Assembly: GCA_017503865.1 (NCBI GenBank)
Contig: JAFVSI010000045.1
Location: 1-34,490 of the forward strand
Length of the DNA: 34,490 nt
From: Clostridia bacterium
Lineage (GTDB): Bacteria > Bacillota > Clostridia > Oscillospirales > CAG-272
Direction of reading: 5' to 3'
Part shown: positions 16,778 to 25,221 of the stretch, in pieces
Layout of the letters: the number at the start of each line of letters is the position of its first letter
Position numbering within the stretch: the stretch's first letter is position 1
Notes under the pieces: generated by a model
Databases searched by the model: none
Told to the model about the DNA's origin: nothing
Seen by the model: the letters and a program-made list of their open reading frames with translations, nothing else
Program-made: the position numbers and the translations under genes

Positions 16778-17353
16778 ATGAACAGATACAGACGTCCCCT
16801 TGCTATAATTTTGATTTTCGTCATTTCTCTTACTGTCGGTCTTTTGGTGGATCTCTGTTGGAGCAGTCTTGAGAGGGTGGCGTATCCACAAAAATATTCC
16901 GAGTATGTCGAGAAATATTCAAAGGAATTTAATATTCCCGAGGATCTTATATATGCAACGATAAAGGTCGAAAGCTCATTTGAACCCGAGGCTATTTCAA
17001 GAGCGGGAGCGAGAGGTCTTATGCAGTTAATGCCCTCAACATTTGAGTGGCTAACGTCCGATGAGCATCTTGGCGAGCATCTCACCCCAAATATGCTCTA
17101 CGATCCCGAAACAAATATCCGATACGGAGTTTATTATCTGAAATATCTTTACACAAAGTTTGGCTATAACGGTGACCTTGTTAGTGCTGCTTACAACGGC
17201 GGAGAGGGCAACGTGGCAGAATGGCTTCTTGATGAAAGGTATGCCGATGGAGACGGCGGGCTTCGTGATTATCCCGATGACTTTGACGAGACGAAAAACT
17301 ACGTAAAAAAGATACGAAAAACCCGCGAAACCTATCAAAAGCTTTACTATTGA
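16778..17353 (+). CDS. Lytic transglycosylase domain protein
   Basis: A 191-aa peptidoglycan-cleaving protein with an N-terminal membrane segment (about residues 8-25), so the domain is outside the cell. The SLT domain runs from about 44: the catalytic glutamate E65 is in IKVESSF, followed by SRAGARGLMQLMPST at 74-88 and the AAYNGGEGNV block at 137-146. This is the standard family-1 signature. It breaks the MurNAc-GlcNAc bond with formation of 1,6-anhydroMurNAc. The ATG has TAGGAG 7 bases upstream and is 15 bases from coaE. Size fits the small membrane-anchored clostridial Slt-like proteins. Confidence 0.92.
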   Translation: MNRYRRPLAIILIFVISLTVGLLVDLCWSSLERVAYPQKYSEYVEKYSKEFNIPEDLIYATIKVESSFEPEAISRAGARGLMQLMPSTFEWLTSDEHLGEHLTPNMLYDPETNIRYGVYYLKYLYTKFGYNGDLVSAAYNGGEGNVAEWLLDERYADGDGGLRDYPDDFDETKNYVKKIRKTRETYQKLYY

Positions 17354-17379
17354 GAATAATTTAAAAGAGGATTTTATAT

Positions 17380-18750
17380 ATGTCTAAAAACGAATTTGCT
17401 TACGAAAAGAAAACAGTTTACAAAAAAGCTTCTCCCGAGGCTGTGAAAAAGGCATTTGATTATGCCGAAGAATATAAGAGCTTTATTGATGCGGCTAAGA
17501 CCGAACGCGAGGCAGTTGACGAGGCTATAAGACTTGCATCTGCTCGCGGATTTCGCGAATACCGCCTCGGTGACAAAATTTCTGTTGGCGACAAGCTTTA
17601 TTACAACAACAGAAACAAAAACCTTTTCCTTTTCACTGTCGGAAAGGAGCCTCTTGAGTGCGGCATAAGAATTTCTGCGGCTCATATAGATTCTCCCAGA
17701 ATCGACCTCAAGCAGTGCCCCGTTTACGAGGACGGCGGAATGTCATTCTTCAAAACACACTACTACGGCGGTCTCCGCAAGTATCAATGGTTGGCTCTCC
17801 CCCTCGCACTTCACGGCGTAATCATTAAGGCTGACGGCGAGAAGATAAATATTGCTATTGGCGAAAAGGATGACGATCCCGTATTCTATATAAACGACCT
17901 TCTTCCCCACCTTGCTCACAAGCAGGGCAGAACTCCCCTTGACGAGGCGGTTGACGGAGAAAAGCTCAACATTCTCATAGGAAGTATGACCGACGACGGC
18001 GAGGAGTCTACCGTTAAGGATAGTATTCTTAAAATACTCAACGATAAGTACGGCATAGTTGAAGAGGATTTCATTTCGGCGGAGCTTTCGGCTGTTCCCG
18101 CAGGCAAAGCACGCGACCTCGGCTTTGACCGTTCTATGATATGTGCTTACGGTCACGACGACAGAGTTTGTGCGTTCCCCGCTCTTTCGGCTATACTTGA
18201 CTCCGCTGACAGCGACCACACACTTCTCTGCATTCTTGCAGACAAAGAGGAAACGGGTAGCGAGGGCAACAGCGGTATGCAGTGTGTTGTAATGCTCGAC
18301 CTCATTCGCGAGATTTCAAAGGCTCTCGGTGCAAACGAGGCAATAGTCAGAGCAAACTCCAAGTGTCTTTCTGCCGACGTTTCTGCCGCTTACGATCCTA
18401 ATTTCTCAGAGGTATTCGAAAAGCAGAACTGTGCCCTTCTCTCTTGCGGTGCAATATTTATGAAGTTCACGGGTGCTCGCGGAAAATCGTCAACCAACGA
18501 TGCGTCCGCAGAGTATATAGCTTGGCTCAGAAAAATTCTTGACAAGGACGGCATCATCTGGCAGACGGGTGAGCTTGGCAAGGTAGACTGTGGCGGTGGC
18601 GGAACAGTTGCTAAATATATTGCAAAGCACAACATCGATACAATAGACCTCGGTGTTCCGCTTATTTCTATGCACGCCCCCTACGAGGTAGTCTCAAAGG
18701 TGGATATTTACGAGACCTACCGAGCAATACGTGCTTTCAACAAAAATTAA
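17380..18750 (+). CDS. M18 family zinc aminopeptidase
   Basis: A 456-aa cytosolic metallopeptidase of family M18 (aspartyl/aminopeptidase I type). The first metal-binding segment SAAHIDSPRIDLKQ contains H102. YYGGLRKYQWLALPLALHG, GHDDRVCAF, ADKEETGSEGNSGMQ (catalytic and metal-binding E-E) and the C-terminal SMHAPYEVVSKVD histidine follow in the order typical of M18. It removes N-terminal residues from peptides, with a preference for acidic or neutral residues depending on the subgroup. No signal peptide. The ATG has AGAGG about 8 bases upstream. It is part of the plus-strand run, 26 bases after the transglycosylase and 9 before prfA. Confidence 0.94.
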   Translation: MSKNEFAYEKKTVYKKASPEAVKKAFDYAEEYKSFIDAAKTEREAVDEAIRLASARGFREYRLGDKISVGDKLYYNNRNKNLFLFTVGKEPLECGIRISAAHIDSPRIDLKQCPVYEDGGMSFFKTHYYGGLRKYQWLALPLALHGVIIKADGEKINIAIGEKDDDPVFYINDLLPHLAHKQGRTPLDEAVDGEKLNILIGSMTDDGEESTVKDSILKILNDKYGIVEEDFISAELSAVPAGKARDLGFDRSMICAYGHDDRVCAFPALSAILDSADSDHTLLCILADKEETGSEGNSGMQCVVMLDLIREISKALGANEAIVRANSKCLSADVSAAYDPNFSEVFEKQNCALLSCGAIFMKFTGARGKSSTNDASAEYIAWLRKILDKDGIIWQTGELGKVDCGGGGTVAKYIAKHNIDTIDLGVPLISMHAPYEVVSKVDIYETYRAIRAFNKN

Positions 18751-18759
18751 GGAGCAAAG

Positions 18760-19830
18760 ATGTTAGAAAAGCTTGCACAAACCGAAAAGAGATATATTCA
18801 GATTGAGGAAGAGCTTGCCTCTCCCGAGGTCTTTTCGAACAATGAAAGATATACCTCTCTTATGAAGGAATATAAAACGCTTACGCCTATCATTACCAAA
18901 TACCGCGAATACGTTGAGACCAAAGAGGCAAACGAAGAGGCGTATGCTATGCTCGACGAGTCTCTTGACGCAGAGATGCGTGAGCTTGTCACAAGTGAAC
19001 TTCGTGAAACCAAGGCAAAGCTCGAGGTGATAACAGAGGAGCTTAAAATTCTCCTTATCCCCCGTGATCCTAACGACGACAAAAACGTTATGATAGAGAT
19101 ACGAAGCGGTGCGGGAGGCGAAGAGGCAGCTCTCTTTGCAGGCGTACTTTACAGAATGTATACGATGTACGCACAAACTGCAAACTTCAAGGTGTCTCTT
19201 ATGAATGCAAACGAGACCGAGCTTGGCGGCTTCAAGGAAATAACCTTTATGGTCGAGGGTGAGGGTGCTTATTCACGCTTTAAATTCGAAAGCGGTGTTC
19301 ACAGGGTACAGCGAGTGCCCGAGACAGAGTCGCAAGGCCGCATACAGACCTCAACTGCAACCGTTGCGGTGCTTCCTGAGGTCGAGGATATAGAAATTGA
19401 GATAAATCCCGCTGACATTATAATAGAATCCTGTAAATCCTCGGGGGCTGGCGGTCAGCACGTCAACAAGACCGAATCCGCAGTAAGACTCACACACAAG
19501 CCTTCGGGCCTTGTAATTGAGTGTCAAGAGGAAAGAAGTCAGTTCAAAAACCGCGACAAGGCTATGAAGATGCTAAAAACCAAGCTTTACGATATGAAGC
19601 AATCCGAGCAATCCGAAAAGATTGCAAGCGAGAGACGCAGTCAGGTCGGCACGGGAGACAGAAGCGAAAGAATAAGAACCTACAACTATCCTCAAGGACG
19701 TGTTACCGACCACCGAATCTCTCTCACGCTTCATTCGCTCGAGAGCTTTCTCAACGGAAATATCGGTGAGATGATAGACGCACTTATCACGGCTGACACC
19801 GCTGAAAAGCTTAAAAACAACGCACAGTAA
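18760..19830 (+). CDS. prfA: Peptide chain release factor 1
   Basis: A 356-aa RF1 that releases peptides at UAA and UAG. The stop-codon recognition tripeptide PxT is P187-E-T189 in HRVQRVPETESQG, and the peptidyl-transfer GGQ is 231-233 in SSGAGGQHVNKT, where Q233 is the methylation target of PrmC. The ERRSQVGTGDRSERIRTYNYPQGRVTDHR block and length are those of RF1; RF2 would have SPF and usually a programmed frameshift, neither of which is seen. The ATG has AAGGAG 6 bases upstream. prmC is encoded about 3.4 kb downstream in the same direction. Confidence 0.98.
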   Translation: MLEKLAQTEKRYIQIEEELASPEVFSNNERYTSLMKEYKTLTPIITKYREYVETKEANEEAYAMLDESLDAEMRELVTSELRETKAKLEVITEELKILLIPRDPNDDKNVMIEIRSGAGGEEAALFAGVLYRMYTMYAQTANFKVSLMNANETELGGFKEITFMVEGEGAYSRFKFESGVHRVQRVPETESQGRIQTSTATVAVLPEVEDIEIEINPADIIIESCKSSGAGGQHVNKTESAVRLTHKPSGLVIECQEERSQFKNRDKAMKMLKTKLYDMKQSEQSEKIASERRSQVGTGDRSERIRTYNYPQGRVTDHRISLTLHSLESFLNGNIGEMIDALITADTAEKLKNNAQ

Positions 19831-19861
19831 AATTACAAAAGTTAAACGAAGGAATTTTATC

Positions 19862-20893
19862 TTGGAAACCGAAATAATCGTTATATCCGACGTATCGGAA
19901 AAGGAAAAAATCAAAAAAGCGGCTGACGTTTTAAGGCGTGGGGGGCTAGTTGCCTTCCCCACCGAGACGGTTTACGGTCTTGGGGCAAACGCGACAGATG
20001 AGAATGCTGCAAAGAAAATATATGCCGCTAAGGGCAGACCGTCCGACAATCCGCTCATAATCCACGTAGCTGACCCTGCGGACGCCGAAAAATACGCAGT
20101 AACGAGCGAGTGCTACTACCGCTTGGCAAAGGCGTTTATGCCGGGACCTCTTACGGTAATTCTACCGAAAAAGGAGACCATTCCCGCTTCGGTAACGGGC
20201 GGACTTGACTCGGTCGCGGTAAGATGCCCTCAGCACCCTATCGCGAATGAAATCATACGTGAGTGCGGAGTAGCTATTGCGGCACCGTCTGCAAATATTT
20301 CGGGAAGTCCGTCTCCCACCTGTGCTAAGCACGTCATACACGATATGACGGGGCGAGTCGATATGATAGTCGACGGCGGTGCTTCTGAGATAGGTCTTGA
20401 ATCCACGATTATAAAGCTTGACGGCAACTGTGCAACTCTGTTGCGTCCGGGTGCTATAACCTGCGATGCTCTTTCCTGCGTGTGCGAAAGGGTTGAAATT
20501 TCACACGCTGTTACCGAGGAGCTGGCGGCTAACGAAAAGCCCCTCTCACCAGGTATGAAATACAGGCACTACGCCCCCACCTCTCCGCTCGTGCTTCTCG
20601 ACGGCGATGACGATTGCGTTATCTCGTTTTTAAGACGGGCACAAAACAGAGAGCATTGCACAATTCTCTGCTACGACGAGGAAGCAGAGCTTCTTCGCTT
20701 TGAAAGACTTATACCCATAGGAAAACGAGACGATATAGCGGCACAGTCCGCAAAGCTCTTTTCCGCACTACGCGAAGCCGATACGCTTGACGGTGACGTA
20801 ATATACGCACACCTTCCCAAAAAAGAAGGACTCGGACTCGCACTTTACAACAGAATGATCCGTGCTGCGGCACATACTATAAAAAAAGTTTAA
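19862..20893 (+). CDS. L-threonylcarbamoyladenylate synthase, Sua5 type
   Basis: A 343-aa enzyme that makes threonylcarbamoyl-AMP from threonine, bicarbonate and ATP for tRNA t6A37. The YrdC-like domain shows PTETVYGLGA (33-42), KGRPSDNPL (57-65), PGPLTVIL (95-101) and APSANISGSPSPT (141-153). The linker SPGMKYRHYAP (229-239) and about 100 more residues form the C-terminal Sua5 domain, so it is Sua5/YwlC-type rather than the short TsaC. The start is TTG with AAGGA about 10 bases upstream; the region before it does not code for a longer domain. MtaB, which acts on the resulting t6A, is in the same run. Confidence 0.94.
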   Translation: METEIIVISDVSEKEKIKKAADVLRRGGLVAFPTETVYGLGANATDENAAKKIYAAKGRPSDNPLIIHVADPADAEKYAVTSECYYRLAKAFMPGPLTVILPKKETIPASVTGGLDSVAVRCPQHPIANEIIRECGVAIAAPSANISGSPSPTCAKHVIHDMTGRVDMIVDGGASEIGLESTIIKLDGNCATLLRPGAITCDALSCVCERVEISHAVTEELAANEKPLSPGMKYRHYAPTSPLVLLDGDDDCVISFLRRAQNREHCTILCYDEEAELLRFERLIPIGKRDDIAAQSAKLFSALREADTLDGDVIYAHLPKKEGLGLALYNRMIRAAAHTIKKV

Positions 20894-20907
20894 GGAACGG
20901 TACATAA

Positions 20908-23151
20908 ATGGCAAGAAAGAGTAAAAAAACAATAATTCCCGAGGAAGAACTCGTTGTTGCACCTATTGAGCAGCAGCTTATAACAGATACAATTGAAAAA
21001 AACTATATGCCCTACGTAATGAGCGTAATTATTTCCCGTGCTATTCCCGAGATCGACGGTCTAAAACCCTCTCACAGAAAGCTTCTTTATACGATGTATA
21101 AGATGGGACTTCTTACGGGCAACAGAACCAAGAGTGCTAATATCGTAGGTGCTACGATGAAGCTCAACCCTCACGGTGACGCGGCAATATATGAAACGAT
21201 GGTACGTCTCACAAGGGGTAACGGTGCCCTTTTGCACCCCTTTGTCGACTCAAAGGGAAGCTTTGGCAAACACTATTCCACAACGAATATGAAGTACGCG
21301 GCATCGCGTTATACTGAAGCTAAGCTCGACTCTTTTTGTGCTGAGCTATTCAAGGGAATCGACAAGAATGCGGTAGACCTTGTCGACAACTATGACGGCT
21401 CTATGAAGGAGCCTACTCTCCTTCCGACCACCTTCCCGAATATTCTCGTCACACCGAACACAGGTATTGCGGTAGGTATGGCGTCAAATATTTGTTCCTT
21501 TAATCTTGCCGAGGTTTGCGACGGTACTATTGCTGTACTCAAAAAGCCAAATCTTTCGGTCGACGAGCTTCTTGACATAATAAAAGCCCCCGATTTTTCA
21601 GGAGGCGGAACTATCATATACGACAGAGCACAGATGCGTGAGATATATCTCACAGGTCAGGGCCCCGTAAAGATTCGCTCAAGATACGTTTATAACAAGG
21701 AGTATAACAGCATAGATATTCTCCAGATTCCCTACTCCACCTCGATAGAGCTTATCATCAACCGTATCACCGAGCTTGTTAAGGAAGGAAAGCTCAAAGA
21801 GGTAGTAAACTTCCACGACGCGATAGACCTCAACGGCTTCAAGCTCTGTCTTGAACTCAAGAAGGGCGTTGATCCCGAAAAGCTTATGGCAAAGCTCTTC
21901 AAGCAGACTCCTCTTGAGGATAGCTTTAAGTGCAACTTTAACGTCCTTATAAATTCCACCCCACGTCAGCTCGGTGTGCTTGACCTTATTAAAGAGTGGA
22001 TCGCTTTCCGTATGGAATGCCTTACACGTGAGCTTACATTTGAGCTTGAGAAGAAGAAGGACAAGCTTCACCTTCTCAAAGGTCTTGCAAAGATTCTTCT
22101 CGACATAGATAAGGCTATAAGAATTATACGCCACACCAAAAAGGAAGCTGACGTAATCCCCAACCTTATGAAAGGCTTTGGAATTGACGAGATTCAGGCT
22201 GAGTATATTGCCGAGATTAAACTTCGTAACCTCAACGAGCAGTATATTATCAACCGTCTTGAGGAACTTGAGGGTATCAAGGCTGAAATAGAGGAGCTTG
22301 AAGGTATACTCGGAGATAAACTAAAGCTCAAGAGCCTTATTGCGACTCAGCTCAAGGAAATAAAGAAAAAGTACGGTCAGCCGAGACGTTCTCTTATTAT
22401 GGACGCTAACGAGGTAGTTGCCTATAACGAGGAGGACCACGTTGAAAATTACAACGTCAAGCTTTATCTCACTAAGGAAGGCTACTTCAAGAAGATCACG
22501 CTTCAGTCGCTTCGCGGAAGTGATGAGCAAAAGCTTAAAGAAGGTGATGAGATCATTTCGGTTATTGAGACCGACAACCTTGCAAATCTTATCTTCTTTA
22601 CCGATAAATGTCAGCTTTACAGAGTTAAATGCGACGAGTTTGACTGTGTTAAGGCGTCCTCTCTTGGAGAGTTTTTGCCTAACACGCTCGAAATGGACCA
22701 GGACGAAAAGCCGATATTTATGAAGGTGCAGAATACCTATTCCGAAGAGGAAAGATTTGTTTTCGTATTCCAAAACGGCAAGTGCGTATGCGTTCCTACA
22801 AGCTCGTATGAGACAAAATCCAACCGTAAAAAGCTTGTCAATGCCTACTCATCGGCATCTCCCATCTGTGCTATTTTCAGCGACACAAAGAAAAAACACA
22901 TCGATATTATGATGATAAACTCCGCAAATAAGGCTATTATCGTAAGCAGCGAGTGCTTCACCGATAAGAGTACAAGAACTGCGGGCGGTACGTCTATTAT
23001 GACTCTCAAGAAGGGACAGACAGTCGTAAAATGTATCGGAAATCCCGACGATAAGGTATTTAAGGGATATAGAAAGATAAAAGTACCCGCTGCGGGCGTT
23101 ACTCTTTCGAAAAAGGATCTTGAGCTTGACCAGCTCAAAATTGACGGCTAA
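20908..23151 (+). CDS. Type IIA DNA topoisomerase subunit A (ParC/GyrA-like)
   Basis: A 747-aa breakage-reunion subunit. The N-terminal domain has MSVIISRAIPEIDGLKPSHRKLLYTM (38-63), and the catalytic tyrosine is Y135 in AASRYTEAKL. The GyrA-type winged-helix block with PHGDAAIYETMV precedes it. A coiled-coil segment follows (about 380-470). The C-terminal domain is short and has no GyrA box, so I favour a topoisomerase IV/ParC-like paralogue over gyrase. No subunit B (ParE/GyrB) is encoded next to it in this window, although many genomes keep the two together. The ATG has AAGGAA 9 bases upstream; it lies 15 bases after the Sua5-type gene. Confidence 0.9.
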   Translation: MARKSKKTIIPEEELVVAPIEQQLITDTIEKNYMPYVMSVIISRAIPEIDGLKPSHRKLLYTMYKMGLLTGNRTKSANIVGATMKLNPHGDAAIYETMVRLTRGNGALLHPFVDSKGSFGKHYSTTNMKYAASRYTEAKLDSFCAELFKGIDKNAVDLVDNYDGSMKEPTLLPTTFPNILVTPNTGIAVGMASNICSFNLAEVCDGTIAVLKKPNLSVDELLDIIKAPDFSGGGTIIYDRAQMREIYLTGQGPVKIRSRYVYNKEYNSIDILQIPYSTSIELIINRITELVKEGKLKEVVNFHDAIDLNGFKLCLELKKGVDPEKLMAKLFKQTPLEDSFKCNFNVLINSTPRQLGVLDLIKEWIAFRMECLTRELTFELEKKKDKLHLLKGLAKILLDIDKAIRIIRHTKKEADVIPNLMKGFGIDEIQAEYIAEIKLRNLNEQYIINRLEELEGIKAEIEELEGILGDKLKLKSLIATQLKEIKKKYGQPRRSLIMDANEVVAYNEEDHVENYNVKLYLTKEGYFKKITLQSLRGSDEQKLKEGDEIISVIETDNLANLIFFTDKCQLYRVKCDEFDCVKASSLGEFLPNTLEMDQDEKPIFMKVQNTYSEEERFVFVFQNGKCVCVPTSSYETKSNRKKLVNAYSSASPICAIFSDTKKKHIDIMMINSANKAIIVSSECFTDKSTRTAGGTSIMTLKKGQTVVKCIGNPDDKVFKGYRKIKVPAAGVTLSKKDLELDQLKIDG

Positions 23152-23163
23152 CGGAGATTGTTT

Positions 23164-23283
23164 ATGAAAAACAGAAAAAATACTAAGGAGCTTGTATTTC
23201 GCATTCTTGCCCTTTTCCTTGCAGGACTTATGGTGCTTGGTGTTGCGACATACTTGATTTATGCTCTTATGGGAGTTATGTAA
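23164..23283 (+). CDS. Small single-pass membrane protein, 39 aa
   Basis: The ATG at 23164 opens a 39-codon frame ending in TAA at 23281-23283. It has GGAG about 6 bases upstream, and its TAA overlaps the prmC ATG by one base (TAATG). The sequence has a charged start (MKNRKNTKE) followed by one hydrophobic helix (residues about 10-37) with a GxxxxLGVATY core. The topology is like Prli42-type stressosome-anchoring micro-membrane proteins of Firmicutes, but I cannot establish homology. It lies exactly in the gap between the topoisomerase gene and prmC, so it is expected to be made with them. Its good ribosome site and coupling argue for a real gene. Confidence 0.7.
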   Translation: MKNRKNTKELVFRILALFLAGLMVLGVATYLIYALMGVM

Positions 23284-24101
23284 TGACGTACAACGAGATT
23301 TGTATGAGACTTGCGGCAGCAGAGATCGAAAATAACAGAGGCGAAGCCGCTATGCTCGTCTGCAATTTTATGGGAATAACCAAGGCAGAGCTTTTTTCGA
23401 AGTACGACGTTGATTTTGACTCGAAGGAGCTACGCGAGGCGGTAGAAAAAAGATGTCTGCACTATCCTTTGCAATATATACTTGGATATTGGAGCTTTTA
23501 CCACGAAACCTACCGTGTGACCGAGGACACTCTTATTCCCCGTCAGGACACGGAAAAACTCGTTGAGCTTGCGATAAAGCTTTTGCCCGAGGGTGCAAGA
23601 TTTATAGACCTATGCACGGGTAGCGGCTGTGTCGCTATCTCAACGCTTGCCTCAAGGCAGGACTGCCGTGCTGTCGGCGTTGATCTTTTTGAGAAAACTC
23701 TTACAATAGCGGGAGAAAACGCCGAGCATAACGGAGTCGGTAAAAGACTCGGACTCCTTCGTGCCGACGTGCTTTCCCCCTCGTTTATGAACGATCTTGG
23801 ACTGTTTGATTGCATAATCTCAAACCCGCCTTATATTGAGACAAAGGAAGTGTCAAACCTTTCGCGTGAGCTTTCCTTTGAGCCAAATGCAGCTCTTGAC
23901 GGCGGCGAGGACGGTCTTAAATTTTACCGTGTGATAGTTTCGGAGTACGCAAAATATCTTACGGAGAGAGGCTTTATGCTCTTCGAGATAGGCTACGATC
24001 AAGCAAAAGCTGTTGCAAAGATCTCACTCGAAAACGGCTTTTCTTGTGAAATATTCAAGGATTACGGCGGAAACGACAGAGTCGCTTATCTTCACAGGTA
24101 A
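23283..24101 (+). CDS. prmC: Release factor glutamine methyltransferase
   Basis: A 272-aa SAM-dependent N5-glutamine methyltransferase that modifies the GGQ glutamine of RF1/RF2. It shows the N-terminal release-factor-binding domain, the linker PLQYILGYWSFYHETYRVTEDTLIPRQDTE (62-91), motif I DLCTGSGCVAIS (109-120) and the catalytic motif NPPY (181-184). Its substrate RF1 (prfA) is made from the same transcription run. The ATG overlaps the stop of the 39-aa membrane peptide by one base, indicating translational coupling. Length is normal. Confidence 0.96.
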   Translation: MTYNEICMRLAAAEIENNRGEAAMLVCNFMGITKAELFSKYDVDFDSKELREAVEKRCLHYPLQYILGYWSFYHETYRVTEDTLIPRQDTEKLVELAIKLLPEGARFIDLCTGSGCVAISTLASRQDCRAVGVDLFEKTLTIAGENAEHNGVGKRLGLLRADVLSPSFMNDLGLFDCIISNPPYIETKEVSNLSRELSFEPNAALDGGEDGLKFYRVIVSEYAKYLTERGFMLFEIGYDQAKAVAKISLENGFSCEIFKDYGGNDRVAYLHR

Positions 24102-24156
24102 AATTTTATTTACATTCGCATATAGTATAGTAACATCATTTTTAAGGAGAAAAAAT

Positions 24157-25215
24157 TTGAATATAGTAGTTCTTGCGGGGGGGCTTTCCCCCGAGCGAAA
24201 CGTCTCCCTTTCGTCAGGCTCGCTTATTTCAGAAGCCCTCAGACGCAAGGGACATAATGTCCTTTTGCTTGACGTTTATCTTGGAATCGAGCTTGAAGGC
24301 GACAAGGATCCTCTTTCTCTTTTTACGACCGAAAAGGGAGAAGAATTTACGGTAAGCTCTACCGTTCCCGACCTTGATGCTCTCAAAGCAAAGCGAGGCG
24401 GTGAGGAGCTTATCGGCAAAAACGTGATAAAGCTCTGCGAGGTTGCTGACGTTGTTTTCCTTGCACTTCACGGTGGAATGGGAGAGAACGGACAGCTTCA
24501 GGCAACGCTTGATAATTTCGGAATATCTTATTACACGGGTTCGGGATACACGGGTAGCCTTCTTGCTATGGATAAGGATATTTCAAAGAGTCTTTTGTCG
24601 TGTGCAGGTGTCGACACGCCCGAATGGATATATATGAGTGCTGACGAGCTCTCGCCCAAGCTTATCGAAGACAAAGTTGGTATTCCTTGCGTAATAAAGC
24701 CCTGCTCGTGCGGCTCAAGCGTGGGAATAACAATTGCCGAGGACAGAGCTTCTCTTGCAAAATCTCTTGCCGAAGCGGCAAAATACGAAAAATTCCTTGT
24801 AGTCGAGAAAAAAATAGAGGGACGCGAGTTCACTATGGCGATACTTGACGGCAAGACCTTACCACCCGTTGAGATAATTCCAAAGTGCGGCTTTTACGAT
24901 TACAAGAATAAATACCAGCAGGGTGCGACCGTCGAGCTTTGCCCTGCACCGATATCGGCAGAAGACGAAAAAAGAATGTCCGATATAACTAAAAAGGGAT
25001 TTGCGGCACTGCGTCTTTGTGACTACGCCCGTTTTGACTACATAATGGACAAAGACGGCAAGATATTCTGCCTTGAAGCAAACACGCTCCCAGGTATGAC
25101 TCCAACGAGCCTTATGCCTCAAGAGGCTGCTGCAATTGGCATTTCTTACGACGAGCTTTGCGACAAAATCGCAAGTCTTGCATATGCAAAAAAGACAAAA
25201 ATCAAGGATAATTAA
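24157..25215 (+). CDS. ddl: D-alanine--D-alanine ligase
   Basis: A 352-aa ATP-grasp ligase that makes the D-Ala-D-Ala end of the peptidoglycan stem. N-terminal GGLSPERNVSLSSG, HGGMGENGQLQATLD, the ATP-grasp lysine segment VIKPCSCGSSVGI, and EANTLPGMTPTSLMP near the C-terminus are all present. The omega-loop has GFYDYKNKY with the tyrosine of D-Ala-specific enzymes, so a D-Ala:D-Lac (Van-type) activity is not indicated. The start is the TTG at 24157, which has AAGGAG 8 bases upstream; a much longer reading frame begins inside prmC but carries no domain sequence before this point. Confidence 0.95.
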   Translation: MNIVVLAGGLSPERNVSLSSGSLISEALRRKGHNVLLLDVYLGIELEGDKDPLSLFTTEKGEEFTVSSTVPDLDALKAKRGGEELIGKNVIKLCEVADVVFLALHGGMGENGQLQATLDNFGISYYTGSGYTGSLLAMDKDISKSLLSCAGVDTPEWIYMSADELSPKLIEDKVGIPCVIKPCSCGSSVGITIAEDRASLAKSLAEAAKYEKFLVVEKKIEGREFTMAILDGKTLPPVEIIPKCGFYDYKNKYQQGATVELCPAPISAEDEKRMSDITKKGFAALRLCDYARFDYIMDKDGKIFCLEANTLPGMTPTSLMPQEAAAIGISYDELCDKIASLAYAKKTKIKDN

Positions 25216-25221
25216 AGTATT

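Noticed and set aside
18760-19830. Programmed frameshift as in RF2
   Set aside because: The frame is continuous and the recognition motif is PET (RF1 type), not SPF.
24013-24156. Longer N-terminus for ddl starting inside prmC
   Set aside because: The extra 48 codons have no family similarity, while the TTG at 24157 has AAGGAG at the right distance and begins exactly at the ATP-grasp N-terminus.
24157-25215. Van-type D-Ala:D-Lac ligase
   Set aside because: The omega-loop keeps GFYDYKNKY with its tyrosine, which marks D-Ala-D-Ala specificity, and no vanH/vanX is adjacent.
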